64,000 bases of DNA from a bacterium (GTDB lineage Bacteria > Electryoneota > Electryoneia > Electryoneales > Electryoneaceae). The stretch covers positions 1 through 64,000 of the forward strand of contig JAHLLH010000004.1 in NCBI GenBank assembly GCA_020444265.1, given 5' to 3'. This document shows positions 25,854 through 34,868 of the stretch, in pieces. Within the stretch, counting starts at the first letter, position 1; the number at the start of each line of letters is the position of its first letter. Made by a program: the position numbers and the translations under genes. Under the pieces are notes generated by a model. It was not told the DNA's origin. It saw only the letters and a program-made list of their open reading frames with translations, and ran no database searches.

Positions 25854-27581
25854 ATGGAAATGCCGATACAACGGGCAGCGAAGAAAAAGAAACTGGGTGG
25901 ACGCGGTGCCCTCGGTGCAGGTCGCGGTGGTGGGTCGTCACGAGAATACTCGGACAAACGGCCTGTCCATGCAATGAAGCTGGCCCCGTGCATGTGCAAC
26001 TGCCCGCAGGGAACACCGGTCCGTGAGGCGATCAACACGATCAGCCTCCACGAAAAACATGGCCTGTCTCTTGACGAATCCTTTACCAAGGCATGGGAGA
26101 CATGGACCGAAATCAACCCCTTCCCGGCGATTCTTGGACGTGTTTGCCCTCACCCCTGTGAAGGCGACTGCAACCGGAAGACGAAAGACGGCGGGGTGTC
26201 GATTAACCAGATCGAGCGTTTCATCGGCGATTGGGGCTTGAAGCAGGAACTCAAGCTGAAGAAACTTGACGATGCTGAGGATTATTCGGAGAAGGTGGCT
26301 GTTGTCGGGTCCGGCCCTGCCGGTCTGAATGCGGCCTATCACCTCGCGAAACGTGGCTACAAAGTGACCATCTTCGAGGCCTTCTCCAAGGCGGGTGGTA
26401 TGCTGCGATACGGCATCCCGGATTATCGTCTCCCGCAGGAAATCCTCGACAAGGAAATTCAGCGTATCCTCGATCTTGGGGTTGAGCTGAAAACGGGGGT
26501 CACCGTCGGCAAGGACCAGGCCTTCTCCGATATCGAGAAAGAGTTTGATGCTGTCTTCGTTGGCATCGGAGCCCACAAAGGCCGTCTACTCGGCCTTGAA
26601 GGCGAAGAGGATGCAAACAATGTCTACACCGGTACCCAGTTCCTGAACATGGTCAACTCCGGCAACCCGCCGGATGTCGGCAAGAAGGTAGTGGTGGTCG
26701 GTGGTGGTGACTCGGCGATGGATGCAGCACGTGTCTGCCTGCGTCTCGGTGCCGAAGTGACCCTGTTGTATCGCCGTACGCGCAACGAGATGCCCGCGAT
26801 TGAAGAGGACATCGTCGGTGGTGAGGAAGAAGGCGTCAACTTTGTTTTCCTCGCGACTCCAGTCAGCCTGAATGTCGATGGCGACAAGTGCACCAGCATC
26901 AAGTGCCAGAAGATGGAACTCGGCGAACCAGATGATTCCGGACGTCGCCGTCCGGTGCCGATCGACGAGTTTTTCGAGTTGGACATCGACACGCTGATCC
27001 CCTCGATCAGCCAGGAACCCGAATTCGATGGGTTGGAAGAGCTGAAGGCCGGACCGAAGGATTGGGTCAAGGCAGACGAGTTCATGGAGCAGGATGAGGA
27101 GCACCACCACTTTGCTGGTGGCGATGCACTCAACCTCGGGACAGTGACCCTTGCGATGGCGCAGGGGAAACGTGCCGCTGCGACGATGCATGCCCGTTTC
27201 CGTGGTCTCACCGTCGAACATGAGAAAAAGCCGGAGCTGGTCGCGCCGGAAAAGATCCTGACCAACTACTTCGACCCGAAGCCACGCACGGAAGTCGAGG
27301 AAGAAGACGTTAAGGAGCGGGTCAAGAGCCTGGTGAAGGAAGTACACCGCACCTTTACCGAAGAAGAAGTGGTAGCAGAAGCAAGCCGCTGCCTGAGTTG
27401 CGGCATGTGCATCGAGTGCGGGCAGTGCTACAGCTACTGTCAGGACCAGGTGGTGGCGCGTCCAGTCAAACCGGGCGAACCCTTCACCTTTAATCTCGAC
27501 GCATGCAAAGGCTGCGAGAAGTGTGCTGAAGTCTGTCCATGCGGCTACATCGAAATGCGTCTGCCGGGACAGGCATCGTAA
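25854..27581 (+). CDS. dsrL: DsrL, iron-sulfur flavoprotein NAD(P)H oxidoreductase
   Basis: 575 residues related to the small subunit of glutamate synthase. The N-terminal cluster region has CMCNCPQG (46-53) and CPHPCEGDC (98-106). The FAD site is VVGSGPAGLNAA (150-161) and the pyridine nucleotide site is VVVVGGGDSAMDAA. It has a C-terminal ferredoxin domain with cysteine motifs at about 513-529 and 551-563, the feature separating DsrL from plain GltD. DsrL links NAD(P)H to DsrAB. Co-occurrence with DsrD points to the reductive (DsrL-2-like) form. The basic, Gly-rich first 30 residues are unusual. The ATG at 25860 is an alternative start. Confidence 0.93.
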   Translation: MEMPIQRAAKKKKLGGRGALGAGRGGGSSREYSDKRPVHAMKLAPCMCNCPQGTPVREAINTISLHEKHGLSLDESFTKAWETWTEINPFPAILGRVCPHPCEGDCNRKTKDGGVSINQIERFIGDWGLKQELKLKKLDDAEDYSEKVAVVGSGPAGLNAAYHLAKRGYKVTIFEAFSKAGGMLRYGIPDYRLPQEILDKEIQRILDLGVELKTGVTVGKDQAFSDIEKEFDAVFVGIGAHKGRLLGLEGEEDANNVYTGTQFLNMVNSGNPPDVGKKVVVVGGGDSAMDAARVCLRLGAEVTLLYRRTRNEMPAIEEDIVGGEEEGVNFVFLATPVSLNVDGDKCTSIKCQKMELGEPDDSGRRRPVPIDEFFELDIDTLIPSISQEPEFDGLEELKAGPKDWVKADEFMEQDEEHHHFAGGDALNLGTVTLAMAQGKRAAATMHARFRGLTVEHEKKPELVAPEKILTNYFDPKPRTEVEEEDVKERVKSLVKEVHRTFTEEEVVAEASRCLSCGMCIECGQCYSYCQDQVVARPVKPGEPFTFNLDACKGCEKCAEVCPCGYIEMRLPGQAS

Positions 27582-27652
27582 CAAGAGTAAACTAGAACCT
27601 CCCATACAGTTCACCTTGTGTGCCTTGGCACGCAAAGCATGAGGGTTGTACC

Positions 27653-27970
27653 ATGGCAAGCTTCGAGTACAACGGAAAAGCCGTCGATGTCGACGAGGAT
27701 GGTTTCATCGAGGATCCCAGTGTCTGGAACGAGGAACTCGCGAAGGCGCTGGCGGAGATCGAAGGTGTGACTGAGATGAGTGACGATCACTGGAAGATCG
27801 TCCACTATCTCCGTGACTACTACAAGCAGTTCGGGATTGCCCCGATGGTGCGGAAGCTCTGCAAGGAGACCGACACTCCCTTGAAGCGCATCTACGAACT
27901 CTACCCGTCGGGTCCGGCAAAGGGCGCCTGCAAGGTCGCCGGCCTGCCGAAACCGACTGGCTGCGTCTAA
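27653..27970 (+). CDS. dsrC: DsrC, sulfur-carrier protein
   Basis: 105 residues. It keeps both functional cysteines of the flexible arm: Cys93 (GACKVAG) and the penultimate Cys104 (TGCV), ten residues apart as in true DsrC rather than TusE. It accepts sulfur from DsrAB as a trisulfide and is reduced by DsrMKJOP. The start at 27653 (MASFEYNGKAV) follows GAGGGTTGTACC. It sits between dsrL and dsrN, so it is probably co-transcribed, although dsrC often also has its own promoter. Confidence 0.98.
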   Translation: MASFEYNGKAVDVDEDGFIEDPSVWNEELAKALAEIEGVTEMSDDHWKIVHYLRDYYKQFGIAPMVRKLCKETDTPLKRIYELYPSGPAKGACKVAGLPKPTGCV

Positions 27971-27988
27971 ACTGTAGACGATTTGCCG

Positions 27989-29380
27989 ATGAGTCGTTGC
28001 CCGGGAATCGTTGCAGCCGGCCTAAGCGGAGATAGCGGAAAAACGCTTGTCGCGCTTGGGCTGGCTGCTGCGTGGGCAAAACAGGGACGAACCGTTGCCC
28101 CGTTCAAAAAGGGGCCGGATTACATCGATGCCGCCTGGCTGACCCTTGCCGCATCTGCGCCCTGCCGTAACCTTGATAGCTACCTGATGGAGGAGGCAAC
28201 CATCCGGGCGAGCTGGGAGGGTGCGACGGCTGGGGCGGATATCGGAGTGATCGAGGGCAATCGTGGCCTGTTCGATGGGGTTGATGCCGAGGGCAGCCAC
28301 AGTACGGCGGCCCTCGCGAAGTTGCTGGACCTGCCCCTGCTGCTGGTGATCGATGCGACCAAGATGACTCGAACCACCGCAGCATTGGTATTGGGTGTGC
28401 AAACGCTCGATCCGGAGCTGCGTCTGGAAGGTGTCATCTTAAACCGGGTTGCCGGGAAACGGCATGCCCGGGTGGCGCGCGAAGCGATCGAATCGGTGAC
28501 TGGTGTGCCGGTTGTCGGGATTATCCCCAAGTTGACAAACCAGGGAATGATTCCAGGCCGTCACCTCGGGTTGGTAACGACCGACGAGCATCCGGAAGCG
28601 CGACAGGCAATTGCACGTGCAGCAGAGGTGGTGGAGGAGCATCTCGACCTTGAACGAATCTTCGAGATCGCCGGGGGGGGGAAGGATTGGAAACCGTCGG
28701 CGAGAATGGCCGCTCCAGCAAGGAAGAGGGTGAAACGGGAAGGGACTGTGCGCATCGGGGTGGTGCGTGATGCCGCCTTTCCTTTTTACTACCCGGAAAA
28801 CCTGGAGGCGCTCGAGGCACGAGGGGCCGAGGTGGTCCCGGTCAGCGCGCTGAATGGGGATGGTTTACCAGACGATTTGCATACGCTGTACATCGGGGGA
28901 GGCTTTCCAGAAACCCATGCGGAACAGCTCGCCGCGAATCGACCCTTTCTCGACGCGCTCCATCAGGCCGCACAGGACGGCTTGCCGATCTATGCTGAAT
29001 GTGGCGGGTTAATGCTGCTGACCGAAAGTATCGAGTACAAGGGCCGTACCTACCCGATGAGCAAGGTGCTGCTTGTGAAGATCGGCTGGTCGAAGAAGCC
29101 TTCGGGGCATGGTTACACACGGGGGCAGGTGACCCGGGACAATCCATTTTACCCGGTCGGCACAGATATATCAGGACATGAATTCCACCATTCCAGTTTG
29201 GAGGAGGGGCAGGATATCCCGGGGACGGTGGTTGAGTTGGAAAAAGGCACCGGGGTCGGCGGGGGACATGACGGGTTTGTAACGAACAACGTCCTCGCTC
29301 TTTATACGCATGTTCACGCGGCCGGTCTTCCTGCTTGGGCAGATGGGATGATCCGGGCGGCGAAGGGGTACAAGGGCTAG
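27989..29380 (+). CDS. dsrN: DsrN, cobyrinate a,c-diamide synthase-like siroheme amidase
   Basis: 463 residues, CbiA/CobB type. The P-loop-like AAGLSGDSGKT (about 9-19) begins the ATP-dependent half; GPDYIDAAW and VIEGNRGLFDG follow. The C-terminal glutaminase domain has the nucleophile in YAECGGLML and the His region GHEFHHSS. In dsr loci this protein amidates siroheme to the siroamide used by DsrAB. No other cobalamin genes are in the window, which supports DsrN over vitamin B12 synthesis. The ATG at 27989 is preferred to the TTG at 27983. Confidence 0.9.
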   Translation: MSRCPGIVAAGLSGDSGKTLVALGLAAAWAKQGRTVAPFKKGPDYIDAAWLTLAASAPCRNLDSYLMEEATIRASWEGATAGADIGVIEGNRGLFDGVDAEGSHSTAALAKLLDLPLLLVIDATKMTRTTAALVLGVQTLDPELRLEGVILNRVAGKRHARVAREAIESVTGVPVVGIIPKLTNQGMIPGRHLGLVTTDEHPEARQAIARAAEVVEEHLDLERIFEIAGGGKDWKPSARMAAPARKRVKREGTVRIGVVRDAAFPFYYPENLEALEARGAEVVPVSALNGDGLPDDLHTLYIGGGFPETHAEQLAANRPFLDALHQAAQDGLPIYAECGGLMLLTESIEYKGRTYPMSKVLLVKIGWSKKPSGHGYTRGQVTRDNPFYPVGTDISGHEFHHSSLEEGQDIPGTVVELEKGTGVGGGHDGFVTNNVLALYTHVHAAGLPAWADGMIRAAKGYKG

Positions 29381-29397
29381 TCTGAGCAGAGTGTTTT

Positions 29398-29418
29398 GTG
29401 TCGCTGCGGTCCTCGCAA
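29398..29418. repeat. remnant of a CATTGCGAGG-type MITE
   Basis: TGTCGCTGCG is joined directly to GTCCTCGCAACG. These equal the two outer ends of the element at 30654-30779, so this looks like an internally deleted copy in the 83-bp gap before the TPR gene. Confidence 0.4.
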
Positions 29419-29463
29419 CGGCACGTTTGAAAGAAGTTTGGTTGGGGGGAGAAGGGAGCAGCA

Positions 29464-30000
29464 GTGGCGATCAAGATGCCGTCGGCTGAGCAGACGGCGA
29501 AAGCAAGGCGAAAACTCGAGCAGGAGAAGCAGGAGGAAGCGCTGCATCGCCTGCAAGAGCAAGTTGAATCGGGCCAGGGTGATGCCCTGGTCCACTACCA
29601 GCTTGGTGTCGCCTACCTCTCCCTCGAGCAGCCGATCGAAGCGATCAAAGCGCTGAAAAAGTCGATCGAACTCGACGAACGATTCATCCATGCATGGGTC
29701 AACCTCGCCATCGTTCATCACCAGATGGGCGAATTTGATAAATCGGTCGAGATGAACCGTCGCGCGCTCGACATTGCACCCGGTTTTGTCCCGGCACGAG
29801 TTAACCTGGGGTTGGCGCTGAACGCTTTGGGTCGCTACACATCTTCGATTGAAGAGTTGACACGAGTGTTACAGCTCGAGCCAAAAATGCCTCAGGCGCT
29901 GGCGGGCCTCTACGAAGCCCATCTTGCGCTGAAACATGCAGATGAGGCACAACGTTTCCGGAAGCTCGCCGAAGAGGCGGGCGTGAGGTTTGTGGAGTAA
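29464..30000 (+). CDS. TPR protein in dsr cluster
   Basis: 178 residues from GTG with a GGGGGGAGAAGGGAG leader. A charged helix (about 8-32) is followed by at least three tetratricopeptide repeats: ALVHYQLGVAYLSLEQ, AWVNLAIVHHQMGEF and ARVNLGLALNALGRY. There is no signal peptide, so it is cytoplasmic. It lies between dsrN and the dsrM-side genes on the same strand, suggesting a scaffold or assembly role for Dsr proteins, which is inference. Confidence 0.85.
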   Translation: MAIKMPSAEQTAKARRKLEQEKQEEALHRLQEQVESGQGDALVHYQLGVAYLSLEQPIEAIKALKKSIELDERFIHAWVNLAIVHHQMGEFDKSVEMNRRALDIAPGFVPARVNLGLALNALGRYTSSIEELTRVLQLEPKMPQALAGLYEAHLALKHADEAQRFRKLAEEAGVRFVE

Positions 30001-30034
30001 GGCTCAAGCGTGGTGTTGTCGTTGTGTAGTCCGT

Positions 30035-30120
30035 TGTGTCAGACGTCTACGTCTGACACATGATCGCGCCATCGGCGCGAAGAACCGTCAGGTCTTCGCT
30101 TCGCTACGGACCTGACGGAA
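30035..30120. repeat. modular three-hairpin element, dsr copy 1
   Basis: Stem 1 is TGTGTCAGAC/GTCTGACACA (30035-30060), stem 2 is TCGCGCC-ATC-GGCGCGA (30064-30080) and stem 3 is CCGTCAGGTC/GACCTGACGG (30085-30118). Same plan as 30804-30890 and the core of 6185-6383, but stem 1 has a different compensated sequence. It fills the gap between the TPR and RsbRD_N genes. Confidence 0.75.
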
Positions 30121-30166
30121 TAAAGAACACGCACAGTTGGCAGGGAATCTGCCACAGGGGGGATGT

Positions 30167-30640
30167 GTGAACGATCTGGCCCAACGGCGAGATGAGCTGG
30201 TCGCGCTCTGGTTCGAACGGGTGATGGCATCCTACCCGTCCCAGGCCGCCATGCTGCTGACCAAACAGACCGATCCATTCGCCAATCCGGTTGGCGCTTC
30301 CTTCCGACGAGACCTCGCCATTCTGTTTGACCATTTCACAGGCATTACGGACGAGGAGGGCTTTGATCGTGCCCTCGACAATGTCTGCCGGATACGTTCC
30401 GTGCAGGATTTTGCACCGTCGCAGGCAGTCGGTTTTGTTCTCGATCTGAAACAGGTTCTCCGTGACCAGGGTTGTTGGATAGATGCGTATGAACCGCAGG
30501 TAGATCGTCTGCTGCTCAAGGCATTTGATGTCTACCAGCAATGCCGCGAGGACCTGGCAACTGTACGTGTCAACGAGGCCCATCGGAGAACCGACAACCT
30601 GTTGCGCCAGCTGAATCGACGGGATGAGGTGGGGACATAG
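30167..30640 (+). CDS. RsbRD N-terminal-domain protein
   Basis: 157 residues from the GTG at 30167 (AGGGGGGA upstream). A single helical domain with RRDELVALWFERVMASYP, FANPVG and a middle FDHFTG segment matches the RsbRD_N family (PF14361), first defined at the N-terminus of RsbR-type stressosome proteins. No STAS domain follows. Stand-alone members are often seen beside dsrMKJOP in sulfate reducers (from memory), so a sensor or assembly function for the membrane complex is plausible. Confidence 0.8.
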   Translation: MNDLAQRRDELVALWFERVMASYPSQAAMLLTKQTDPFANPVGASFRRDLAILFDHFTGITDEEGFDRALDNVCRIRSVQDFAPSQAVGFVLDLKQVLRDQGCWIDAYEPQVDRLLLKAFDVYQQCREDLATVRVNEAHRRTDNLLRQLNRRDEVGT

Positions 30641-30653
30641 AGGATAAATGTGT

Positions 30654-30779
30654 GTCGCTGCGAGGAACGTAGTGACGAAGCAGTCTCGAACCATTTTCCG
30701 TGTTGGCTACGCGCTTTGCGCGCAGGGAGTCGAGCTGAGTGATCTGAGGTTGCTTCGTCCCTTCGGTCCTCGCAATGAC
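30654..30779. repeat. MITE-like CATTGCGAGG element in dsr cluster
   Basis: Imperfect terminal inverted repeats: GTCGCTGCGAGGAACG...GACGAAGCA at the left and TGCTTCGTC...CCTCGCAATGAC at the right, with an internal CGCGCTTTGCGCG palindrome. No coding capacity. It lies between the RsbRD_N gene and dsrM. Confidence 0.65.
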
Positions 30780-30803
30780 GCATTGTAAACGTTGTGTAGT
30801 TGT

Positions 30804-30890
30804 TGTGTCAGGTCCTTAGACCTGACACATGTATCGCGCCTGGGGCGCGAATATCCGTCAGGTCTCCGCTTCGCTATGGAGCTGACGGAA
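30804..30890. repeat. modular three-hairpin element, dsr copy 2
   Basis: Stem 1 TGTGTCAGGTC/GACCTGACACA (30804-30829), stem 2 TCGCGCC-TGG-GGCGCGA (30834-30850) and stem 3 CCGTCAG...CTGACGG (30856-30888). Near-copy of 30035-30120. Located 25 bp beyond the MITE and about 100 bp before dsrM. Confidence 0.75.
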
Positions 30891-30988
30891 CAACACATGG
30901 AACTGAACGAATCACGTTCCAAGCAGCACTCAACATCGAGCAACAAGATCAAGTAGAGATAAAGAACCCCAGCTAGGAGGAGAACCGC

Positions 30989-31978
30989 ATGAGCACCTGG
31001 TCTTCCCTGATCGCGATTGTGCTTTTAATCACAATTGCCATCGTGGGGGTGCAGGTGGCTGGATTGCAGATGGTCTTCGGGGTGGTGATCCCTTACATCG
31101 CCATTGCCCTGTTCCTGATCGGCGTCGTCTACCGGGTCATCCGTTGGGCAATGTCGCCGGTCCCCTTCCGCATTCCGACCACCAGCGGTCAGGCACGATC
31201 GCTGCCCTGGATAAAAAACAACTCTCTCGAAAGCCCGCACAACGGCTTCACCACCTTCCTGCGCATGCTGCTGGAAGTGCTACTCTTCCGTTCCCTCTTC
31301 AGAAATACGAAGACGGATCTGAAAGAGGGGAGGCTGTTGTATGGCTCGAACAAGTGGCTCTGGCTGGGAGGCATAGTCTTTCATTATTCCTTCCTGGTCA
31401 TTTTCCTGCGTCACTTCAAATATTTTGCTGAGCCAACTCCGGCTTTTGTGACCGCGCTACAAAGTGTCGATGGTTTCTTCCAGATTGGCCTGCCGATCCT
31501 CTACATCACCGATATGCTTTTCCTCGCGGCGGTCAGCTTCCTCTTCATCCGCCGTGTTTGGAGTCCGCAACTGCGGTACCTCTCGCTGGCATCGGACTAC
31601 TTCCCACTCTTCCTGCTGTTGGCCATCGGCTGCACTGGTGTGCTGATGCGCTACTTCACGAAGGTGGACATTGTCGCGGTCAAGGAGCTTGGCACCGGGT
31701 TGTTATCCTTCCACCCGGTGGTGCCGGAGGTCGGGGTGATGTTCTACATCCACCTTTTCCTCGTCTCCAGCCTGATCGCTTACTTCCCGTTCAGCAAGCT
31801 GATGCACATGGCGGGCATTTTTCTCAGCCCGACACGCAATTTGGCGAACAACAATCGTACGAAACGGCACGTTAACCCGTGGGACTACCCGGTTCACGTT
31901 CACACCTATGCGGAGTATGAGGATGAATTCCGTCCGGTGATGAAAGCAGCGGGGCTTCCCCTGGACAAGGAGGAGTAA
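30989..31978 (+). CDS. dsrM: DsrM, membrane cytochrome b subunit
   Basis: 329 residues with five to six membrane helices and a NarI-like domain. AGGAGGAG precedes the ATG. Membrane histidines available for two b haems include FHYSFLVIFLRHFKYF and YIHLFLVSS. It exchanges electrons with menaquinol and passes them to DsrK. A soluble segment between spans 2 and 3 (about 60-105) is usual for DsrM. First gene of dsrMKJOP; 2 bp before dsrK. Confidence 0.95.
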   Translation: MSTWSSLIAIVLLITIAIVGVQVAGLQMVFGVVIPYIAIALFLIGVVYRVIRWAMSPVPFRIPTTSGQARSLPWIKNNSLESPHNGFTTFLRMLLEVLLFRSLFRNTKTDLKEGRLLYGSNKWLWLGGIVFHYSFLVIFLRHFKYFAEPTPAFVTALQSVDGFFQIGLPILYITDMLFLAAVSFLFIRRVWSPQLRYLSLASDYFPLFLLLAIGCTGVLMRYFTKVDIVAVKELGTGLLSFHPVVPEVGVMFYIHLFLVSSLIAYFPFSKLMHMAGIFLSPTRNLANNNRTKRHVNPWDYPVHVHTYAEYEDEFRPVMKAAGLPLDKEE

Positions 31979-31980
31979 TC

Positions 31981-33648
31981 ATGGCCGTGAAATACAAACC
32001 GGACCAGCTCCTCCAGGTCGATTACAAGCCGCCAAAGAAAAGCTGGCTTGATCCAAAGATCGATTTCGGGGAGAAGAAGGGAAACTGGAACTACGGTGCT
32101 GTGCCCGATGCCGTAACCCATCTCGAGCTTCCCAATGCTCGCAAATGGCAGCCGAGCGATGAGGACTGGCAGCTTCCTGAGAATTGGAAAGAGATCATCT
32201 TTGAGGGGCTACGTCAGAGGTTGGACCGTTTCCGCTCTCTGCGGCTGTTCATGGACGTCTGCGTCCGTTGTGGTGCCTGCGCGGACAAGTGCCATTATTT
32301 CCTCGGATCGGGCGATCCGAAGAACATGCCAGTGATGCGTGCCGAACTGCTTCGCTCGGTCTACCGACGTGATTTCACTCTTGCCGGGAAATTGATGGGC
32401 AAGATGATGGGTGCGCGTGAGCTGACAGTCGATGTGCTCAAGGAGTGGTTTTACTACTTCTTCCAGTGCACCGAATGTCGCAGGTGTTCCGTTTTCTGCC
32501 CCTACGGCATCGACACCGCTGAAATCACCATGATCGGCAGGGAGCTGCTCGCGCTTGTCGGGTTGAACATCGACTGGATTCTGACCCCTGCGTCCAATTG
32601 CTTCCGCACCGGTAACCACCTCGGCATCCAGCCGCATGGTGTGGTGGACAGCCTGGAATTTGCGGCGGACGAACTGGAGGATATTACCGGTATCAAGGTG
32701 GATCTGCCGATAAACAGGAAGGGCGCAGAAGTGCTGTTTATCGCGCCCTCGGCGGACTACTTCGCCAGCCCGCATTACTACACCCTGCTCGGCTACATGG
32801 CGCTATTCCACGAGATCGGCCTCGACTACACCTGGTCGACCTTCGCCTCCGAAGGCGGCAATTTCGGCCTCTTCCATAGCCATGAGATGATGAAACGTCT
32901 CAACGCGAAGATGTACATGGAAGCGGAACGGCTGAAGGTAAAATGGATCCTCGGCGGCGAGTGTGGCCACATGTGGCGTGTGATTCATCAGTACATGGGC
33001 ACCATGAACAGTCCAGCTGATTTCCTCGAGGTGCCAAAGTCGCCGGTTACCGGGACGGTCTTTGAGCACGCGAAATCGACCAAGATGGTCCACATTTGCG
33101 AGTTCACCGCTGACCTGATCAAGAACGATAAGATCAAGCTCGATCCGAGCCGTAACGATCACTGGAAGGTGACCTTCCACGATTCCTGCAACCCGGCCAG
33201 GGCTATGGGACTGATCGAGGAACCGCGTTACGTGATCAACGCCGTTTCGAACCATTTCCACGAGATGCCCGAGAATACGATCAAGGAACAGACCTTCTGC
33301 TGCGGTAGCGGGGCCGGACTGGGGACGGACGAGAACTTCGAGATGCGGATGCGCGGTGGTTTGCCACGTGCCAACGCAGTGAAGTTTGTCAATGAGCGGC
33401 ACGGAGTTGATCATCTGCTCTGCATTTGCGCAATTGATAAGGCGACGCTGCCGCCGTTACTCGAGTTCTGGGTGCCGGGAGTGGAAGTGGCCGGGATCCA
33501 CGAGATGGTCGGGAATGCCCTGATCATGAAGGGCGAGAAGGAACGCGAGACAGACCTGCGTGGCGAACCCCTCGCCAATCTGCCGATCCCGGAAACGGAC
33601 GAGGCTGCGCCGGACGAGAAACCCGTGGAGGAAGCCGACCATGTATGA
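31981..33648 (+). CDS. dsrK: DsrK, HdrD-like iron-sulfur catalytic subunit
   Basis: 555 residues. Two [4Fe-4S] motifs: CVRCGACADKC (94-104) and CTECRRCSVFC (163-173). C-terminal CCG-type motifs for the noncubane disulfide-reducing cluster are HDSCNPARAMG and TFCCGSGAG. Related to heterodisulfide reductase subunit D. It is thought to reduce the DsrC trisulfide on the cytoplasmic side using electrons from DsrM. The last 8 bp overlap the dsrJ start. Complete. Confidence 0.97.
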   Translation: MAVKYKPDQLLQVDYKPPKKSWLDPKIDFGEKKGNWNYGAVPDAVTHLELPNARKWQPSDEDWQLPENWKEIIFEGLRQRLDRFRSLRLFMDVCVRCGACADKCHYFLGSGDPKNMPVMRAELLRSVYRRDFTLAGKLMGKMMGARELTVDVLKEWFYYFFQCTECRRCSVFCPYGIDTAEITMIGRELLALVGLNIDWILTPASNCFRTGNHLGIQPHGVVDSLEFAADELEDITGIKVDLPINRKGAEVLFIAPSADYFASPHYYTLLGYMALFHEIGLDYTWSTFASEGGNFGLFHSHEMMKRLNAKMYMEAERLKVKWILGGECGHMWRVIHQYMGTMNSPADFLEVPKSPVTGTVFEHAKSTKMVHICEFTADLIKNDKIKLDPSRNDHWKVTFHDSCNPARAMGLIEEPRYVINAVSNHFHEMPENTIKEQTFCCGSGAGLGTDENFEMRMRGGLPRANAVKFVNERHGVDHLLCICAIDKATLPPLLEFWVPGVEVAGIHEMVGNALIMKGEKERETDLRGEPLANLPIPETDEAAPDEKPVEEADHV

Positions 33649-34069
33649 TGCCGGAAAAATTGTGACCGGGCTGCTGATCTTCCTCCTGCTGATCACCTTC
33701 CCGGTTTGGTACAACGCTGCGATGGGCAAAGCGCAGACACGGCCCAATCCGGTCGTACAGACCGCCGATGAGCCGGGGCGCGACACCTGTGTCCTCGAGG
33801 GTGATGAGATGGTTACCGCACACATGAACCTGCTCGATGAGTGGCGGGATACGGTGGTGCGGGATGGTGTCCGAATGACCGAAACCTTCAACGGCCACAG
33901 GATCGAGATGAGCCTGAGTCGTACTTGCATGGACTGCCACAGCAACAAGGAACAGTTCTGCGACGAGTGCCACACCTACATGGATGTCGAACCCTACTGC
34001 TGGGAATGCCATGTGGAACCGCGTCAGGCACCCGAAGCGGCACCGGAGATGGAAGGGGGTGAGCAATGA
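33641..34069 (+). CDS. dsrJ: DsrJ, triheme periplasmic cytochrome c
   Basis: 142 residues. An N-terminal uncleaved anchor (about 5-24) precedes three CxxCH haem sites: CMDCH (96-100), CDECH (107-111) and CWECH (120-124). The extra Cys50 (DTCVLEGDEM) corresponds to the unusual His/Cys haem ligand known in DsrJ. Overlaps dsrK by 8 bp and dsrO by 4 bp, so translation is coupled. Confidence 0.96.
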   Translation: MYDAGKIVTGLLIFLLLITFPVWYNAAMGKAQTRPNPVVQTADEPGRDTCVLEGDEMVTAHMNLLDEWRDTVVRDGVRMTETFNGHRIEMSLSRTCMDCHSNKEQFCDECHTYMDVEPYCWECHVEPRQAPEAAPEMEGGEQ

Positions 34070-34863
34070 GTGTTGACCGCAGGCAGTTTGTCCGTCTCGC
34101 GGGCACTGCGGCACTCGGACTCGCCGCCGCACCCGCTGCGAAACTGATCGCCAGCCAGGAAGAAACAGCCTCGTCTGAGGTAATGCACGAGGCGAGCCTG
34201 CCAACTGGCGAGCCGAAGACCGCGGAACGTTGGGCGATGGTGATTGACCTGAAAAAGTGCGCCGGGCATGAGGGCTGTACGAAATGCATCGACGCATGCC
34301 ATGACTCACACAATGTGCCGGACTTCGGCAACGACAAAGATGAGATCAAGTGGCTGTGGAAGGAATCATTCGGGCATGCCTTTCACGAGCAGGATCTGGA
34401 CTATGTCAGCGATGAGTTGAAACATCGTCCGACCCTGATGCTCTGCAACCACTGCGACAATCCCGCCTGTGTCCGTGTCTGCCCGACCGGGGCGACCTGG
34501 AAACGGGAGGATGGGATTGTGATGATGGATTGGCACCGTTGCATCGGCTGCCGCTACTGCGTGGTGGCCTGTCCCTACGGCAGCCGCTCGTTCAACTACC
34601 GCGATCCACGACCCTTCATCGATGAAATCAATGAGGAGTTCCCGACACGGATGCGTGGTGTGGTCGAGAAGTGCACCTTCTGCGAGGAGTTGCTGGCGAA
34701 AGGTCAGATGCCGAAGTGTGTGGATGCCTGCGAAGCGGGCGCGTTGGTCTTTGGCGATCTTGAGGATCCGAACAGCAATGTCAGCCAGCTGTTGCACGAG
34801 CAGTTTGCGATCCGTCGTAAACCAGCCCTCGGCACACAGCCGGAGGTGTACTACCTCGTGTAA
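34066..34863 (+). CDS. dsrO: DsrO, Tat-exported ferredoxin-like subunit
   Basis: 265 residues. Tat signal DRRQFVRLAG at the N-terminus, then an Ala-rich stretch. Four cysteine groups for four [4Fe-4S] clusters, as in PsrB/DmsB-type proteins: CAGHEGCTKCIDAC, CNHCDNPACVRVC, CIGCRYCVVAC and CTFCEE...CVDAC. It faces the periplasm and pairs with DsrP. A 100-bp gap with a repeat hairpin separates it from dsrP, unlike the overlaps earlier in the set. Confidence 0.96.
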   Translation: MSVDRRQFVRLAGTAALGLAAAPAAKLIASQEETASSEVMHEASLPTGEPKTAERWAMVIDLKKCAGHEGCTKCIDACHDSHNVPDFGNDKDEIKWLWKESFGHAFHEQDLDYVSDELKHRPTLMLCNHCDNPACVRVCPTGATWKREDGIVMMDWHRCIGCRYCVVACPYGSRSFNYRDPRPFIDEINEEFPTRMRGVVEKCTFCEELLAKGQMPKCVDACEAGALVFGDLEDPNSNVSQLLHEQFAIRRKPALGTQPEVYYLV

Positions 34864-34868
34864 ATCCG

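Noticed and set aside
25854-27581. Plain glutamate synthase small subunit (gltD)
   Set aside because: The C-terminal double cluster ferredoxin domain and the position between dsrD and dsrC fit DsrL; no gltB nearby.
27653-27970. TusE rather than DsrC
   Set aside because: Both arm cysteines (93 and 104) are present and the gene lies in a dsr locus.
27989-29380. Vitamin B12 gene cbiA
   Set aside because: No other cobalamin genes are nearby and the context is dsr, so DsrN is the better call.
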